NCBI RefSeq assembly: GCF_035917455.1
Contig: NZ_CP109078.1
Span: forward strand, 4,510,001-4,574,000
DNA: 64,000 nt
Direction: 5' to 3'
Source: Micromonospora sp. NBC_01796
GTDB taxonomy: Bacteria; Actinomycetota; Actinomycetes; Mycobacteriales; Micromonosporaceae
The position numbers were made by a program, and so were the translations under genes. Shown here piece by piece: positions 22,525-31,800 of the stretch; the first letter of the stretch is position 1, and the number at the start of each line of letters is the position of its first letter. The notes below the pieces were generated by a model, which saw only the letters and a list, made by a program, of their open reading frames with translations, had not been told where the DNA came from and made no database searches.

Positions 22525-23997
22525 TCACGGTGCCTGCGACCCGCGTTCCTTCTCCTGGTCCCGGATCGCGGGTACGTCGTCGAGCCGGTCGAGTTGGCGC
22601 AGGGTGCGTACCAACCGGGGACTGCTGGGCAGGCGTTCCCGGTTGCGGTCGAGGAAGACCCAGTGCCCGGCGGTGTACGGGCAGGCGTTCTCGCCGAGGT
22701 GCTGCTTCGGGTCGTACCGGCAGCCCCCGCAGTAGTCGCTCATCCTGTTGACGTACGCCCCGCCGCCCACGTACGGCTTGGTGCTCAACTGGCCGAGGTC
22801 GGCGTACGGGTTCATGCCGACGACGTTGGCGGTCAGCACCCACTCGTGGCCGTCGACGAACGACCGCTGGAACCAGTCGACCACCTCCGACGGGCGCCAC
22901 CCGCGCTGCAACGCGTAGTTGGCGAGAACCATGAGTCGGGGGACGTGATGGACCCAGCCCCGGTCCCGTACCCCGGCCAGGACGTCGGCGAGGCAGCGGG
23001 CCTGGACCGCGTCGGCGTCGAGATTGCCGAACCACGCCGGCAGCGATCTGCGGGCGCCGACCCGGTCGCCCCCACGGTGGCCGGCGTCGAAGTACCAGTA
23101 GAGGTGCCAGACGAAGTCCCGCCAGCCGAGAAGCTGACGGACGAATGCCTCCACACTGGATAGCGGCGCGTCCTGCTCCCGGTAGGCCTGCTCGGCGCCC
23201 CGGATCGCCTCCATCGGATCGAGCAGACCGAGGTTGAGCGACGGCGAGAGCAGGCTGTGCGCCATGAACGGGTCGGTGCCGAGCATCGCGTTCTCGTACG
23301 GCCCGAAACTCGGTAGCCGGTGCCGCAGGAAGTGCCGCAGCCGGTCGGTCGCCTCGGCCCGGGTGGCGGGGAACAGCCGGGGCCCGTCCCGGCCCACGAA
23401 CCGGATGCCCTCCGCCGCCCACCGGTCCAGGTCGTACCGGACCTCCGCGTCGATGTCGTCCTCCTCCGGCAGCGGCGGTGGGGGGACGTCGAGGGGTTCG
23501 GACTCCTTCGGCGGCGGCTGCCGGTTGTCGGCGTCGAGGCTCCACCGGCCCCCGACCGGATCGTCGCCGTCGAGCAGCACCCGGTGCTGGCGGCGGGCGT
23601 GGCGGTAGAAGTCGTCCAGCCGCATCGCACCCCGCCGGTCGTCGGCCCAGGCGGTGAAGTCGGTGGTGCTGGTGACAAAACCGCGAGGCGGCAGCACGGT
23701 CACCCGCTCCAGGGACCGCACCAGGTCACGGGCTCGACGCGAGGTCGGGTGGCAGACCTCGACCGGTTCGGGGACCTGCCGCAGGCCATCCCGGTACGTC
23801 TCCGCCCGTACATAGGTTGCCTGGTCGCCAAGCTCGGCGGCCCGGTGCCGGAGCGCGGACAGGATCAGGTGGGCCTTCTGCCGGTGGAACGCGCGGCGGC
23901 GGAACACCGCTTTCGACTCGATCAGGAGTACCTGCTGGTCGTGGTCGTCGAGGAAGTGCGGCCCGAGTTGGTCTGCGAAGATCCAGCGCCGCGACAT
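22525..23997 (-). CDS. Fe-S cryptochrome/photolyase (FeS-BCP family, (6-4) photolyase type)
   Basis: 490 residues. The N-terminal Rossmann domain starts RRWIFADQLGPHF, typical of deoxyribodipyrimidine photolyase-related proteins. Four cysteines at 335, 423, 426 and 439 have exactly the spacing (88, 3, 13) of the [4Fe-4S] ligands known in Agrobacterium PhrB, so this is very probably a flavin and iron-sulfur enzyme that repairs (6-4) photoproducts or senses light. FAD-binding segments include STKPYVGGGAYVNRMSDYC and the preceding helical region. ATG 23997 has CAGAAT 6 nt upstream and no Shine-Dalgarno, suggesting leaderless initiation. It converges with plsC. Confidence 0.9.
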   Translation of the reverse strand: MSRRWIFADQLGPHFLDDHDQQVLLIESKAVFRRRAFHRQKAHLILSALRHRAAELGDQATYVRAETYRDGLRQVPEPVEVCHPTSRRARDLVRSLERVTVLPPRGFVTSTTDFTAWADDRRGAMRLDDFYRHARRQHRVLLDGDDPVGGRWSLDADNRQPPPKESEPLDVPPPPLPEEDDIDAEVRYDLDRWAAEGIRFVGRDGPRLFPATRAEATDRLRHFLRHRLPSFGPYENAMLGTDPFMAHSLLSPSLNLGLLDPMEAIRGAEQAYREQDAPLSSVEAFVRQLLGWRDFVWHLYWYFDAGHRGGDRVGARRSLPAWFGNLDADAVQARCLADVLAGVRDRGWVHHVPRLMVLANYALQRGWRPSEVVDWFQRSFVDGHEWVLTANVVGMNPYADLGQLSTKPYVGGGAYVNRMSDYCGGCRYDPKQHLGENACPYTAGHWVFLDRNRERLPSSPRLVRTLRQLDRLDDVPAIRDQEKERGSQAP

Positions 23998-24078
23998 GAC
24001 CCGATTCTGCCCGGCGTGGCTGTGTTCACCCGTAGCCCGCCCGTGGATCAGCTGTGTCTCCGGTCACATGAAGTATGG

Positions 24079-25740
24079 TCATTCGTGACGGATGATCTCG
24101 GTCCGGAGTCGGGCCAGCAGGTCCGCACTGTCCTGTACCGACAGTTGGGTGAACAGGACAGTGCCGAGGCTGCCGTGGTCGGCCCAGGAGCAGATCACGA
24201 CGTCACTGCGTCCGGCCTGACCGACGCCGCAGCGCTGGAACTCGCCCCGTACCCCGGTGTCGATCGGCTGGACATCGCTCAGCGCGTACTCGTTGCCGAG
24301 TTGCGCCATCGCGGCGTCGAGATCCTGTTCCGGGTTCCACCGGAAGCCCGTGCTGCCGAAGATGGTGACGACCTTCTCGTTCGGGTCGGTGTAGACCCCG
24401 GCGAAGGTGTCGCCGAACAGATCACTCGTGGCCATCTGCTCCCTGAGCTGGTCGGTGAGCTGCTCGCTGGCCCTGTCCTCCCGCTTGTGCAGGTCGAACA
24501 CCTCGGCCGGCAGGGTGGCGGTGACCGGGTACTGCTCCCACATCGGCTTGGCGTACCAGCCCGGCACCCCGCAGCAGCAGGCAACGCCGAGCAGCGACAG
24601 CACCAGCATCACCCTCGGCCAGCGCCGCCGGCGCCGACCGGTCACCGCCACGTACCCGGGCGGCGCCTGCCATCCCGGCGGCGGCGCGGCGGTGGGGCCC
24701 CGGCCGGGCGGCGGATCGTCGCGGCGTCCGCGCCGGGCCCTCGCCGGCACCTTGGCCACCGGGACGGGTGCCGGGGCCGGCGGCCGACCGGACCGGGCCG
24801 GCGGGGGAGGAGGCGGCGGCGGGGGAACGGCGGCCGGCGGGGCCGGCGGCGGGCCCGCCGAGAACGGCCGGGTCGCGGGGTACGGACGCACCGGCGGATG
24901 CGGCGAAACCGGCGGGTACGCCTGCGCCGGCGCCCCGGCCCGGTACGGCTCGCCCCCCGCCGTCGGTCGGTACGGCTCCGCCGGCGAGACCGGCTGGTAC
25001 GGCTCTGCCGGCGAGACCGGCTGGTACGGCTCTGCCGGCGAGACCGGCTGGTACGGCTCTGCCGGCGAGATCGACGCCACGTGTGCCGCCCACGGCTCCG
25101 GATCCGCCGCCGCCCACGGGTCGACCGGGGTGTCCCGGTCCGGGATCTCCTGACCGTGGTGGCTGTGCCCGTGGCCACCCTGGTCGTGCTGTCCCTGACC
25201 GTGGTGACCCTGCCCCGGATGGCCCTGGTCGCGGTGGTCCGGTTCGACGGCCGGTAACCGCAGGGTCGGGTTGCGGGGGGCCGGCACGCCCCGATTCCCG
25301 CCGCCCAGGGAACGGCGTTTCTTCGGCGCCGGTGGAGGAACCGCCGCCGATCCGGTCCAGCGCGGCGGCGCCGGCTCGGTCACCGGCTCGTCCGTAGCGG
25401 ATGCTGTCGTCTCCCGGACCTTCGTCGGGGGCGTGGCTGGCGCTTCCGGGGTCTCAGCCCTGGTCGGAGGTGTGTCCGGCGAGGCTTCGGGGGTCTCCAC
25501 CTTTGTCGGGGGCGTGTCCGGCGACGTTTTCGGGGTCCCCGCCTCTGTCGGTGGCTGGTCCGTGGGGGCGTCGGCTGTTGGTGTCCCGGTCGGGCGGGTG
25601 TCCGGGCCGGTCGGTGGCTCCGGGTCCGCGGTGGCGGTCGGCTCGGCGGGCCGCCGCTCCGGTTTCGGGGCGGGGACCGATGGCTCGGACGGTCGGGACT
25701 GGCCTGCCGGTGGGGTGACTTCCGGCTGTGGCTCCGGCAT
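24079..25740 (-). CDS. proline-rich membrane protein with extracytoplasmic WADHGS domain
   Basis: 553 residues of unknown function. The first ~370 residues are disordered: Pro/Thr-rich (1-130), a His/Gln/Gly-rich patch (about 173-200), four copies of the 9-residue unit SPAEPYQPV-type, and a polyproline run. A basic stretch then leads into one membrane segment (about 376-395). The external C-terminal domain repeats the motif order of the 3743-4432 protein: VYTDP, FGSTGFRWNPEQDLD, Cys504 in RCG, Cys517 in CSWADHGS. The N-terminus would be cytoplasmic. ATG 25740 has AGAGGAG 9 nt upstream; codons further 5' lack a signal. Confidence 0.8.
   Translation of the reverse strand: MPEPQPEVTPPAGQSRPSEPSVPAPKPERRPAEPTATADPEPPTGPDTRPTGTPTADAPTDQPPTEAGTPKTSPDTPPTKVETPEASPDTPPTRAETPEAPATPPTKVRETTASATDEPVTEPAPPRWTGSAAVPPPAPKKRRSLGGGNRGVPAPRNPTLRLPAVEPDHRDQGHPGQGHHGQGQHDQGGHGHSHHGQEIPDRDTPVDPWAAADPEPWAAHVASISPAEPYQPVSPAEPYQPVSPAEPYQPVSPAEPYRPTAGGEPYRAGAPAQAYPPVSPHPPVRPYPATRPFSAGPPPAPPAAVPPPPPPPPPARSGRPPAPAPVPVAKVPARARRGRRDDPPPGRGPTAAPPPGWQAPPGYVAVTGRRRRRWPRVMLVLSLLGVACCCGVPGWYAKPMWEQYPVTATLPAEVFDLHKREDRASEQLTDQLREQMATSDLFGDTFAGVYTDPNEKVVTIFGSTGFRWNPEQDLDAAMAQLGNEYALSDVQPIDTGVRGEFQRCGVGQAGRSDVVICSWADHGSLGTVLFTQLSVQDSADLLARLRTEIIRHE
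24964..25071. repeat. 27-bp tandem repeat, four units
   Basis: Four head-to-tail 27-bp units (24964, 24991, 25018, 25045). Units 2-4 are essentially identical, unit 1 differs at a few positions. In frame they encode the SPAEPYQPV repeats of the minus-strand gene. Confidence 0.9.
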
Positions 25741-25903
25741 CGGGTTGTGCTCCTCTCGCGCGCCCGTACGAGGGTAGTAGCGGCGGGCCACTGCGGCATC
25801 GACGGCCACCGGGGCATCAACCTCCACGCGCTTCGGCGACTTACGCGGCCCGCCGGGCATATGGCAACCGGTCGGCCGGGCGCGCCGCGTACCCTTGGCG
25901 GTC

Positions 25904-27880
25904 ATGAGCGTCCCGACGACCACGACCGGCCACAGCAACAGCATCTGGCCGCAGCTCGAGCCACTGTTGCCGAAGGTGAGCAAGCCCATCCAGTACGTGG
26001 GCGGCGAACTGGGGGCGGTTGTCAAGGAGTGGGAGTCGGCGACCGTACGCTGGGCGCTGATGTATCCGGACGCGTACGAGGTGGGGCTGCCCAACCAGGG
26101 CGTGCAGATCCTCTACGAGGTGCTCAACGAGCAGCCCGACGTGCTCGCCGAGCGGACGTACGCGGTCTGGCCCGACCTCGAGGCATTGATGCGCGAGCAC
26201 CGGGTGCCGCAGTTCACCGTCGAGGCGCACCGGCCGGTCGGCACCTTCGACCTGTTCGGCATCTCGTTCAGCACCGAACTGGGCTACACCAACCTGCTCA
26301 CCGCGATCGACCTCGCCGGCATGCCGATGCTCGCCGCCGACCGGACCGACAACGACCCGGTGATCGTGGCCGGTGGGCACGCCGCGTTCAACCCGGAGCC
26401 GATCGCCGACTTCATCGACGCGGCGGTCCTCGGCGACGGTGAGGAAGCCGTACTCGAGATCACCGCGATCGTGCGGCAGTGGAAGAACGAAGGATCTCCG
26501 GGCGGGCGCGACGAGCTGCTGCTGCGGCTCGCCCGGACCGAGAGCGTCTACGTACCGAAGTTCTACGACGTCGACTACCTGCCCGACGGCCGGATCCAGC
26601 GGGTCGTGCCGAACCGGGCGGACGTGCCGTTCCGGGTACACAAGCGCACGACGATGGACCTCGACGCGTGGCCGTACCCGAAGAAGCCCCTGGTCCCGCT
26701 CGCCGAAACGGTGCACGAGCGGTACGCGGTGGAGATCTTTCGGGGTTGCACCCGGGGTTGCCGGTTCTGCCAGGCCGGCATGATCACCCGCCCGGTACGC
26801 GAGCGGTCGATCACCACGGTCGGGCAGATGGTCCGGGACGGGCTGGAGTTCTCCGGCTTCTCCGAGGTCGGTCTGCTCTCGCTCTCCTCGGCCGACCACT
26901 CCGAGATCGGCGACATGTGCTCCGGCCTGGCCGAGCAGTACGCCGGCACCAACGTCTCGCTCTCGCTGCCCTCCACCCGGGTCGACGCGTTCAACATCGA
27001 CCTGGCCCAGGAGCTGTCCCGCAACGGCCGTCGCACCGGGCTGACCTTCGCACCCGAGGGCGGCTCGGAGCGGATCCGCAAGGTGATCAACAAGATGGTG
27101 TCGGAGGAGGACCTGATCCGCACCGTGGTCACCGCGTACACCAACGGGTGGCGGCAAGTGAAGCTCTACTTCATGTGCGGGCTGCCGAGCGAGACCGACG
27201 AGGACGTACTCCAGATCGCCCGGCTCGCGCACGAGGTGATCAAGGCCGGGCGGGCGGCGACGGGGTCGAAGGACATCCGCTGCACCGTCTCCATCGGCGG
27301 TTTCGTACCCAAGCCGCACACCCCGTTCCAGTGGGCGAAGATGGAGACGCCGGAGGTCATCGACAACCGCCTCCGGCTCCTCAAGCAGGCGATCAACTCC
27401 GACCGGTCGCTGGGCCGGGCGATCAGCTACCGCTATCACGACGGCGAGCCGTCGCTGATCGAAGGGCTGCTCTCCCGTGGTGACCGCCGGGTCGGCGCGG
27501 TGATCCGCCGCGTCTGGGAGGGCGGCGGCCGGTTCGACGGCTGGAGCGAGCACTTCTCCTACCAGCGCTGGGTGACCGCCGCCGCCGAGGTCCTGCCGAC
27601 CTTCGGTGTCGACCTGGACTGGTACACCACCCGCCAGCGCGAGGAGCTGGAGGTCCTGCCCTGGGACCACCTCGACTCCGGCCTGGACAAGGACTGGCTC
27701 TGGCAGGACTGGCAGGACTCGATGTCCGAGTTCGAGCAGGATGACTGCCGGTGGACCCCGTGTTTCGACTGCGGCGTCTGTCCCTCAATGGACACCGAGA
27801 TCCAGATCGGGCCGACCGGCAAGAAACTGCTGCCGCTCACCCCGCTCAACTCCGGGCTGCGAGCGCCGGCCGGCGCCTGA
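25904..27880 (+). CDS. B12-binding-domain radical SAM protein (TIGR03960 family)
   Basis: 658 residues. A cobalamin-binding-like N-terminal region (about 50-230, including LMYPDAYEVGLPNQG) precedes a radical SAM core with CTRGCRFC (Cys282, 286, 289) that binds the [4Fe-4S]-SAM centre. The C-terminus ends in a Cys-rich stretch (CRWTPCFDCGVC) that may bind a further metal. The reaction is not known; the family is genetically linked to the DUF2344 gene and RNase E/G, as here, which suggests an RNA-related role. ATG 25904 is preceded by TACCCT at 8 nt without a Shine-Dalgarno. Confidence 0.9.
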   Translation: MSVPTTTTGHSNSIWPQLEPLLPKVSKPIQYVGGELGAVVKEWESATVRWALMYPDAYEVGLPNQGVQILYEVLNEQPDVLAERTYAVWPDLEALMREHRVPQFTVEAHRPVGTFDLFGISFSTELGYTNLLTAIDLAGMPMLAADRTDNDPVIVAGGHAAFNPEPIADFIDAAVLGDGEEAVLEITAIVRQWKNEGSPGGRDELLLRLARTESVYVPKFYDVDYLPDGRIQRVVPNRADVPFRVHKRTTMDLDAWPYPKKPLVPLAETVHERYAVEIFRGCTRGCRFCQAGMITRPVRERSITTVGQMVRDGLEFSGFSEVGLLSLSSADHSEIGDMCSGLAEQYAGTNVSLSLPSTRVDAFNIDLAQELSRNGRRTGLTFAPEGGSERIRKVINKMVSEEDLIRTVVTAYTNGWRQVKLYFMCGLPSETDEDVLQIARLAHEVIKAGRAATGSKDIRCTVSIGGFVPKPHTPFQWAKMETPEVIDNRLRLLKQAINSDRSLGRAISYRYHDGEPSLIEGLLSRGDRRVGAVIRRVWEGGGRFDGWSEHFSYQRWVTAAAEVLPTFGVDLDWYTTRQREELEVLPWDHLDSGLDKDWLWQDWQDSMSEFEQDDCRWTPCFDCGVCPSMDTEIQIGPTGKKLLPLTPLNSGLRAPAGA

Positions 27881-27967
27881 CCAGGGCTGCCGCCGGCCGC
27901 CGCAGGCCGTACCCATCCGAGCCGGACGGGCCACGCCCGCTCGGCCGCCACACCGAGGAGCACCACG

Positions 27968-28744
27968 ATCAGCAAGAAAAACCAGCCAGAGGGTGGTCAG
28001 GCGCCGGTCGTACAGCGGATCCGGATCAGGTACGCCAAGCGCGGGCCGCTCCGGTTCACCTCGCACCGCGACTTCGCCCGCGCGTTCGAGCGGGCCCTGC
28101 GCCGTGCCGGCGTACCGGTGGCCTTCTCCCAGGGCTTCACCCCACACCCCAAGATCTCGTACGCCAGCGCGGCACCCACCGGTACCGCGAGCGAGGCGGA
28201 GTACCTGGAGGTCGGGCTGCAGGCCGAGGTCGACCCGGAGGCACTGCGGGTCGCCCTCGACGCCTCCCTGTCGCCCGGACTCGACGTGATCGAGGTGGTG
28301 GTCGCGCACGGCGGCAGCCTGGCCGACCGGATCGACGCCTCGCACTGGCGGATCGAGTTGCCGGGGATCGGGCCCGACGTGGCACGGCAGGCGGTGGAGA
28401 AGTTCCGGGCCTCGTCCGAGGTACTGGTCGAGCGCCTGACCAAGCAGGGCCGGCGTACGTTCGACGCCCGGGACGCAGTCAGCAGGCTCGATGTGATCGA
28501 CCAGACTGGGGCACCTTCCGAGGTCGCGGGCGTACCGTGTGCGATACTCGACCTAGTCATACGGCAGGTCACTCCGTCCGTACGACCCGATGACGTCCTT
28601 TCCGGCCTCCGCGTGGTGGCCGACCTGGAGCCGCCGGTGCCGCCAAGGGCTACCCGGCTGGCGCAGGGCAGTTTGACCGCGCACGGGGCGATCGCGGATC
28701 CGTTGGAGGCGGACCGCGACGGGGCAACCATCGGTGAACGCTGA
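27968..28744 (+). CDS. DUF2344 / TIGR03936 protein with an ATC start codon
   Basis: 258 residues, about the family length; the function is unknown, and it is nearly always beside a TIGR03960 radical SAM gene and rne/rng. The conserved N-terminus RIRYAKRGPLRFTSHRDFAR lies in a frame with no ATG, GTG or TTG before GTG 28118, where 50 essential codons would be lost. GAGGAG (27955-27960) is followed 7 nt later by ATC AGC AAG AAA, so I place the start at ATC 27968 (fMet-Ser-Lys-Lys). ATC is a rare initiation codon; a sequencing error or ATG-to-ATC mutation is the alternative. Confidence 0.8.
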   Translation: MSKKNQPEGGQAPVVQRIRIRYAKRGPLRFTSHRDFARAFERALRRAGVPVAFSQGFTPHPKISYASAAPTGTASEAEYLEVGLQAEVDPEALRVALDASLSPGLDVIEVVVAHGGSLADRIDASHWRIELPGIGPDVARQAVEKFRASSEVLVERLTKQGRRTFDARDAVSRLDVIDQTGAPSEVAGVPCAILDLVIRQVTPSVRPDDVLSGLRVVADLEPPVPPRATRLAQGSLTAHGAIADPLEADRDGATIGER

Positions 28745-28882
28745 TCGATTCCGGCCAGCGCTCAAGTGTTAGCCAGACTTCGGTAGTCGTGCACCTGGAC
28801 GCGCTGCCGGAAACACCTTTGCGGCAACCCTGCGTGGCAGCGCTCACCCGCGCCCGGGGCAGCCAGAACTGGAGAACGTCCA

Positions 28883-31800
28883 ATGCTCGACAACGAGCCC
28901 GAGGGCGGCGAACGGACCGGCTCCCAGCCGGCCGGTGACCCCGCCGAGACCAACGACACCACGCCCGTGCGGCGCACCCGTACCACCAGGCGGCGAACGC
29001 CGTCGGCCACCGCCGAGACGACGGAGGGCGGCGCTCCGGTGGAGGCACCGGGCGAGGCCCGTACCGGCTCCGACGAGGCACCGCAGGCCGAGGTCTTCGC
29101 CCCGGTCGCCGGAGACACCGAGCCGGCGCCGAAAGTCACCCGGCGACGTCGAAAGGCGACCACCGCCGACAAGCGGGACGAACCGCCGGCGGTTGTCGGT
29201 GAACTCGGCGCGGGCGGCGAGGCCGACCCCGAACTGACCGCCTCCGGCGGAGACTCCACCCAGCTCACGGGCACCGCACCGGTCGACAGCCCCACCCCGG
29301 CCGAAGAGCCCGAGCCCACCCCGCCGGTCAAGGTCACCCGTACCCGGCGGCGCAAGGCCGTACCGGCGGCGGTCGAGGCCGAGAACATCCCCGCCGAGCC
29401 CGAGGTGACCGCGGTGACGCCGCCGGTCGCCCCGCCCGCAGCCGAGCAGGCCGCCCCCGCCACCGACGCGGAGCAGGTGCCGCCGGGTGTCGCCGTACCG
29501 CCGACCGCCGAGACCGCACCGAGCGGCCCCGACCTCGCCGAGCCGGCCGAGGAGGAGGTGCCGCGCACCCGTCGTCGTCGCGCCGCCCTCTCCGCCCCCA
29601 CCGTGCTGTTCATGGCCCCCGAGCCGGAGATCCCGCCGTCGCGGCCGACCACTCCGCCACCGGCGGTGCTGATCGAGCCGGTCGTCGCGCCCACCGACAA
29701 CGAGATCATGGCCGAGGAGATCGAGGCCGAGCCGGTCGAGACCTCCCGTCGCAGGCGGCGCGGGCGCCGTACCGGTGAGCCGACCGAGCAGGTCGTCGAC
29801 CTGGTCGAACCCGCCACCGACGCCGCCACCGACGGTGAGTCGGAGCCGGTCGACCTGGACGAGGACGACGAGGACGAGGACGACGAGGCCGGTGGCCGCC
29901 GCCGTCGCCGTCGCGGACGTCGGGGTCGGGGCCGGGGCAAGGGCCCGACCGACGAGCTCGAAGACGAGGAAACCGAGGAACCGGCGCAGGCCGACGCCGA
30001 GGCCGAGGCGGAAGACGACGAGGACGACGACACCGAGGGGGGCGACGGGCTGACCCGTCGTCGCCGTCGCCGCCGCCGCAAGGGCGCCGGGGACAGCCCC
30101 GAGGGTGGTGCGAGCGCCGACGACGGCGTACACACCGTCGTCAAGATCCGTGAGCCCCGCCGGACCTCCGACGAGGTGCAGGGTGTCTCCGGGTCGACCC
30201 GGCTGGAGGCGAAGCGGCAGCGCCGGCGCGATGGGCGCGAGCAGCGCCGTACCCGGCCGCCGATCCTGAGCGAGTCGGAGTTCCTGGCCCGCCGCGAGGC
30301 GGTCGACCGGGTGATGGTGGTCCGTCAGCGCGGCGACCGTACCCAGATCGCCGTGCTCGAGGACGGGGTGCTGGTCGAGCACTACGTCACCCGGGCCACC
30401 TCCGGCACCATGGCCGGCAACGTCTACCTGGGCAAGGTGCAGAACGTCCTGCCCAGCATGGAGGCGGCGTTCGTCGACGTCGGGCGCGGCCGCAACGCCG
30501 TCCTGTACGCCGGTGAGGTCAACTGGGACATGAGCGGCCTGGAGGGACGGGCCCGCTCGATCGAGCACGCGCTGCGCTCCGGCGACTCCGTGCTGGTCCA
30601 GGTGACCAAAGACCCGATCGGTCACAAGGGCGCGCGGCTGACCAGCCACATCGCCCTCTCCGGTCGGCACCTGGTCTACGTACCGAACGGCAACGCCTCC
30701 GGGATCAGCCGCAAGCTGCCGGACAACGAGCGCAAGCGGTTGCGCGACGTACTCAAGAAGCTGGTCCCGGACGGCGCGGGCGTGATCGTCCGGACCGCCG
30801 CCGAGGGCGCCAGCGAGGACGAACTCGCCCGCGACGTCAAGCGGTTGCAGGCGCAGTGGGAGGACATCCAGGCCCGGGCCGCCGAGGGCGGTGCTCCTGC
30901 TCCGCTCTACGAGGAGCCCGACCTGGTCATCCGGGTGGTCCGCGACCTGTTCAACGAGGACTTCCAAGAGCTGTTGGTGCAGGGCGACGAGGCGTACAGC
31001 CAGGTCGAGTCGTACCTGGCGCACGTCTCGCCGGACCTGGTGGCCCGGTTGCACCGGCACACCGGTACGGGCGACGTCTTCGTGGAGCGGCGGATCGACG
31101 AGCAGATCCTCAAGGGCCTGGACCGCAAGGTCTACCTGCCCTCCGGTGGTCACCTGGTGATCGACCGGACCGAGGCGATGACCGTCGTCGACGTCAACAC
31201 CGGCAAGTACACCGGTGCCGGCGGCAACCTCGAGGAGACGGTCACCCGGAACAACCTGGAAGCGGCCGAGGAGATCGTCCGCCAGCTCCGGTTGCGGGAC
31301 CTCGGCGGCATCGTCGTGATCGACTTCATCGACATGGTGCTGGAGTCCAACCGTGAGCTGGTGCTGCGCCGGCTCACCGAGTGCCTCGGCCGGGACCGGA
31401 CCAAGCACCAGGTCACCGAGATCACCTCGCTGGGTCTGGTGCAGATGACCCGTAAGCGGATCGGTGCCGGGCTGCTGGAGGCGTTCAGCGAGACCTGTGA
31501 CTGCTGCAAGGGCCGTGGCGTGATCATCCACACCGAGCCGGTGCCGGAGAAGCGTCCCCAGGCCAGCGCGAACGGCGGCGGCGACCGGGTGAAGGCGGTC
31601 GCCTCGGCGACCGTACCGAGCACCACCGCCGCGTCGGCCGCTCCGGCGACCGAGGCGGCACCGGCGGTCAGCCGGCGTACCCGGGCCCGCAAGAGTGCGG
31701 CACCGGAGCGGGTTGCGGTCGAGATCGCCGACTCCGACGAGATCGACACCATGGGGTACGACCTGTCGCGTTACGAGGTCGACACGACCGAGGCGCCGGA

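Noticed and set aside
24964-25071. CRISPR-like array
   Set aside because: The units are directly adjacent without spacers and encode an in-frame peptide repeat.
25841-27670. 609-residue minus-strand open frame
   Set aside because: It is antisense to the radical SAM gene, which has a clear CxxxCxxC motif and codon pattern.
28118-28744. DUF2344 gene starting at GTG 28118
   Set aside because: This would drop 50 conserved residues; the Shine-Dalgarno and family N-terminus support ATC 27968.
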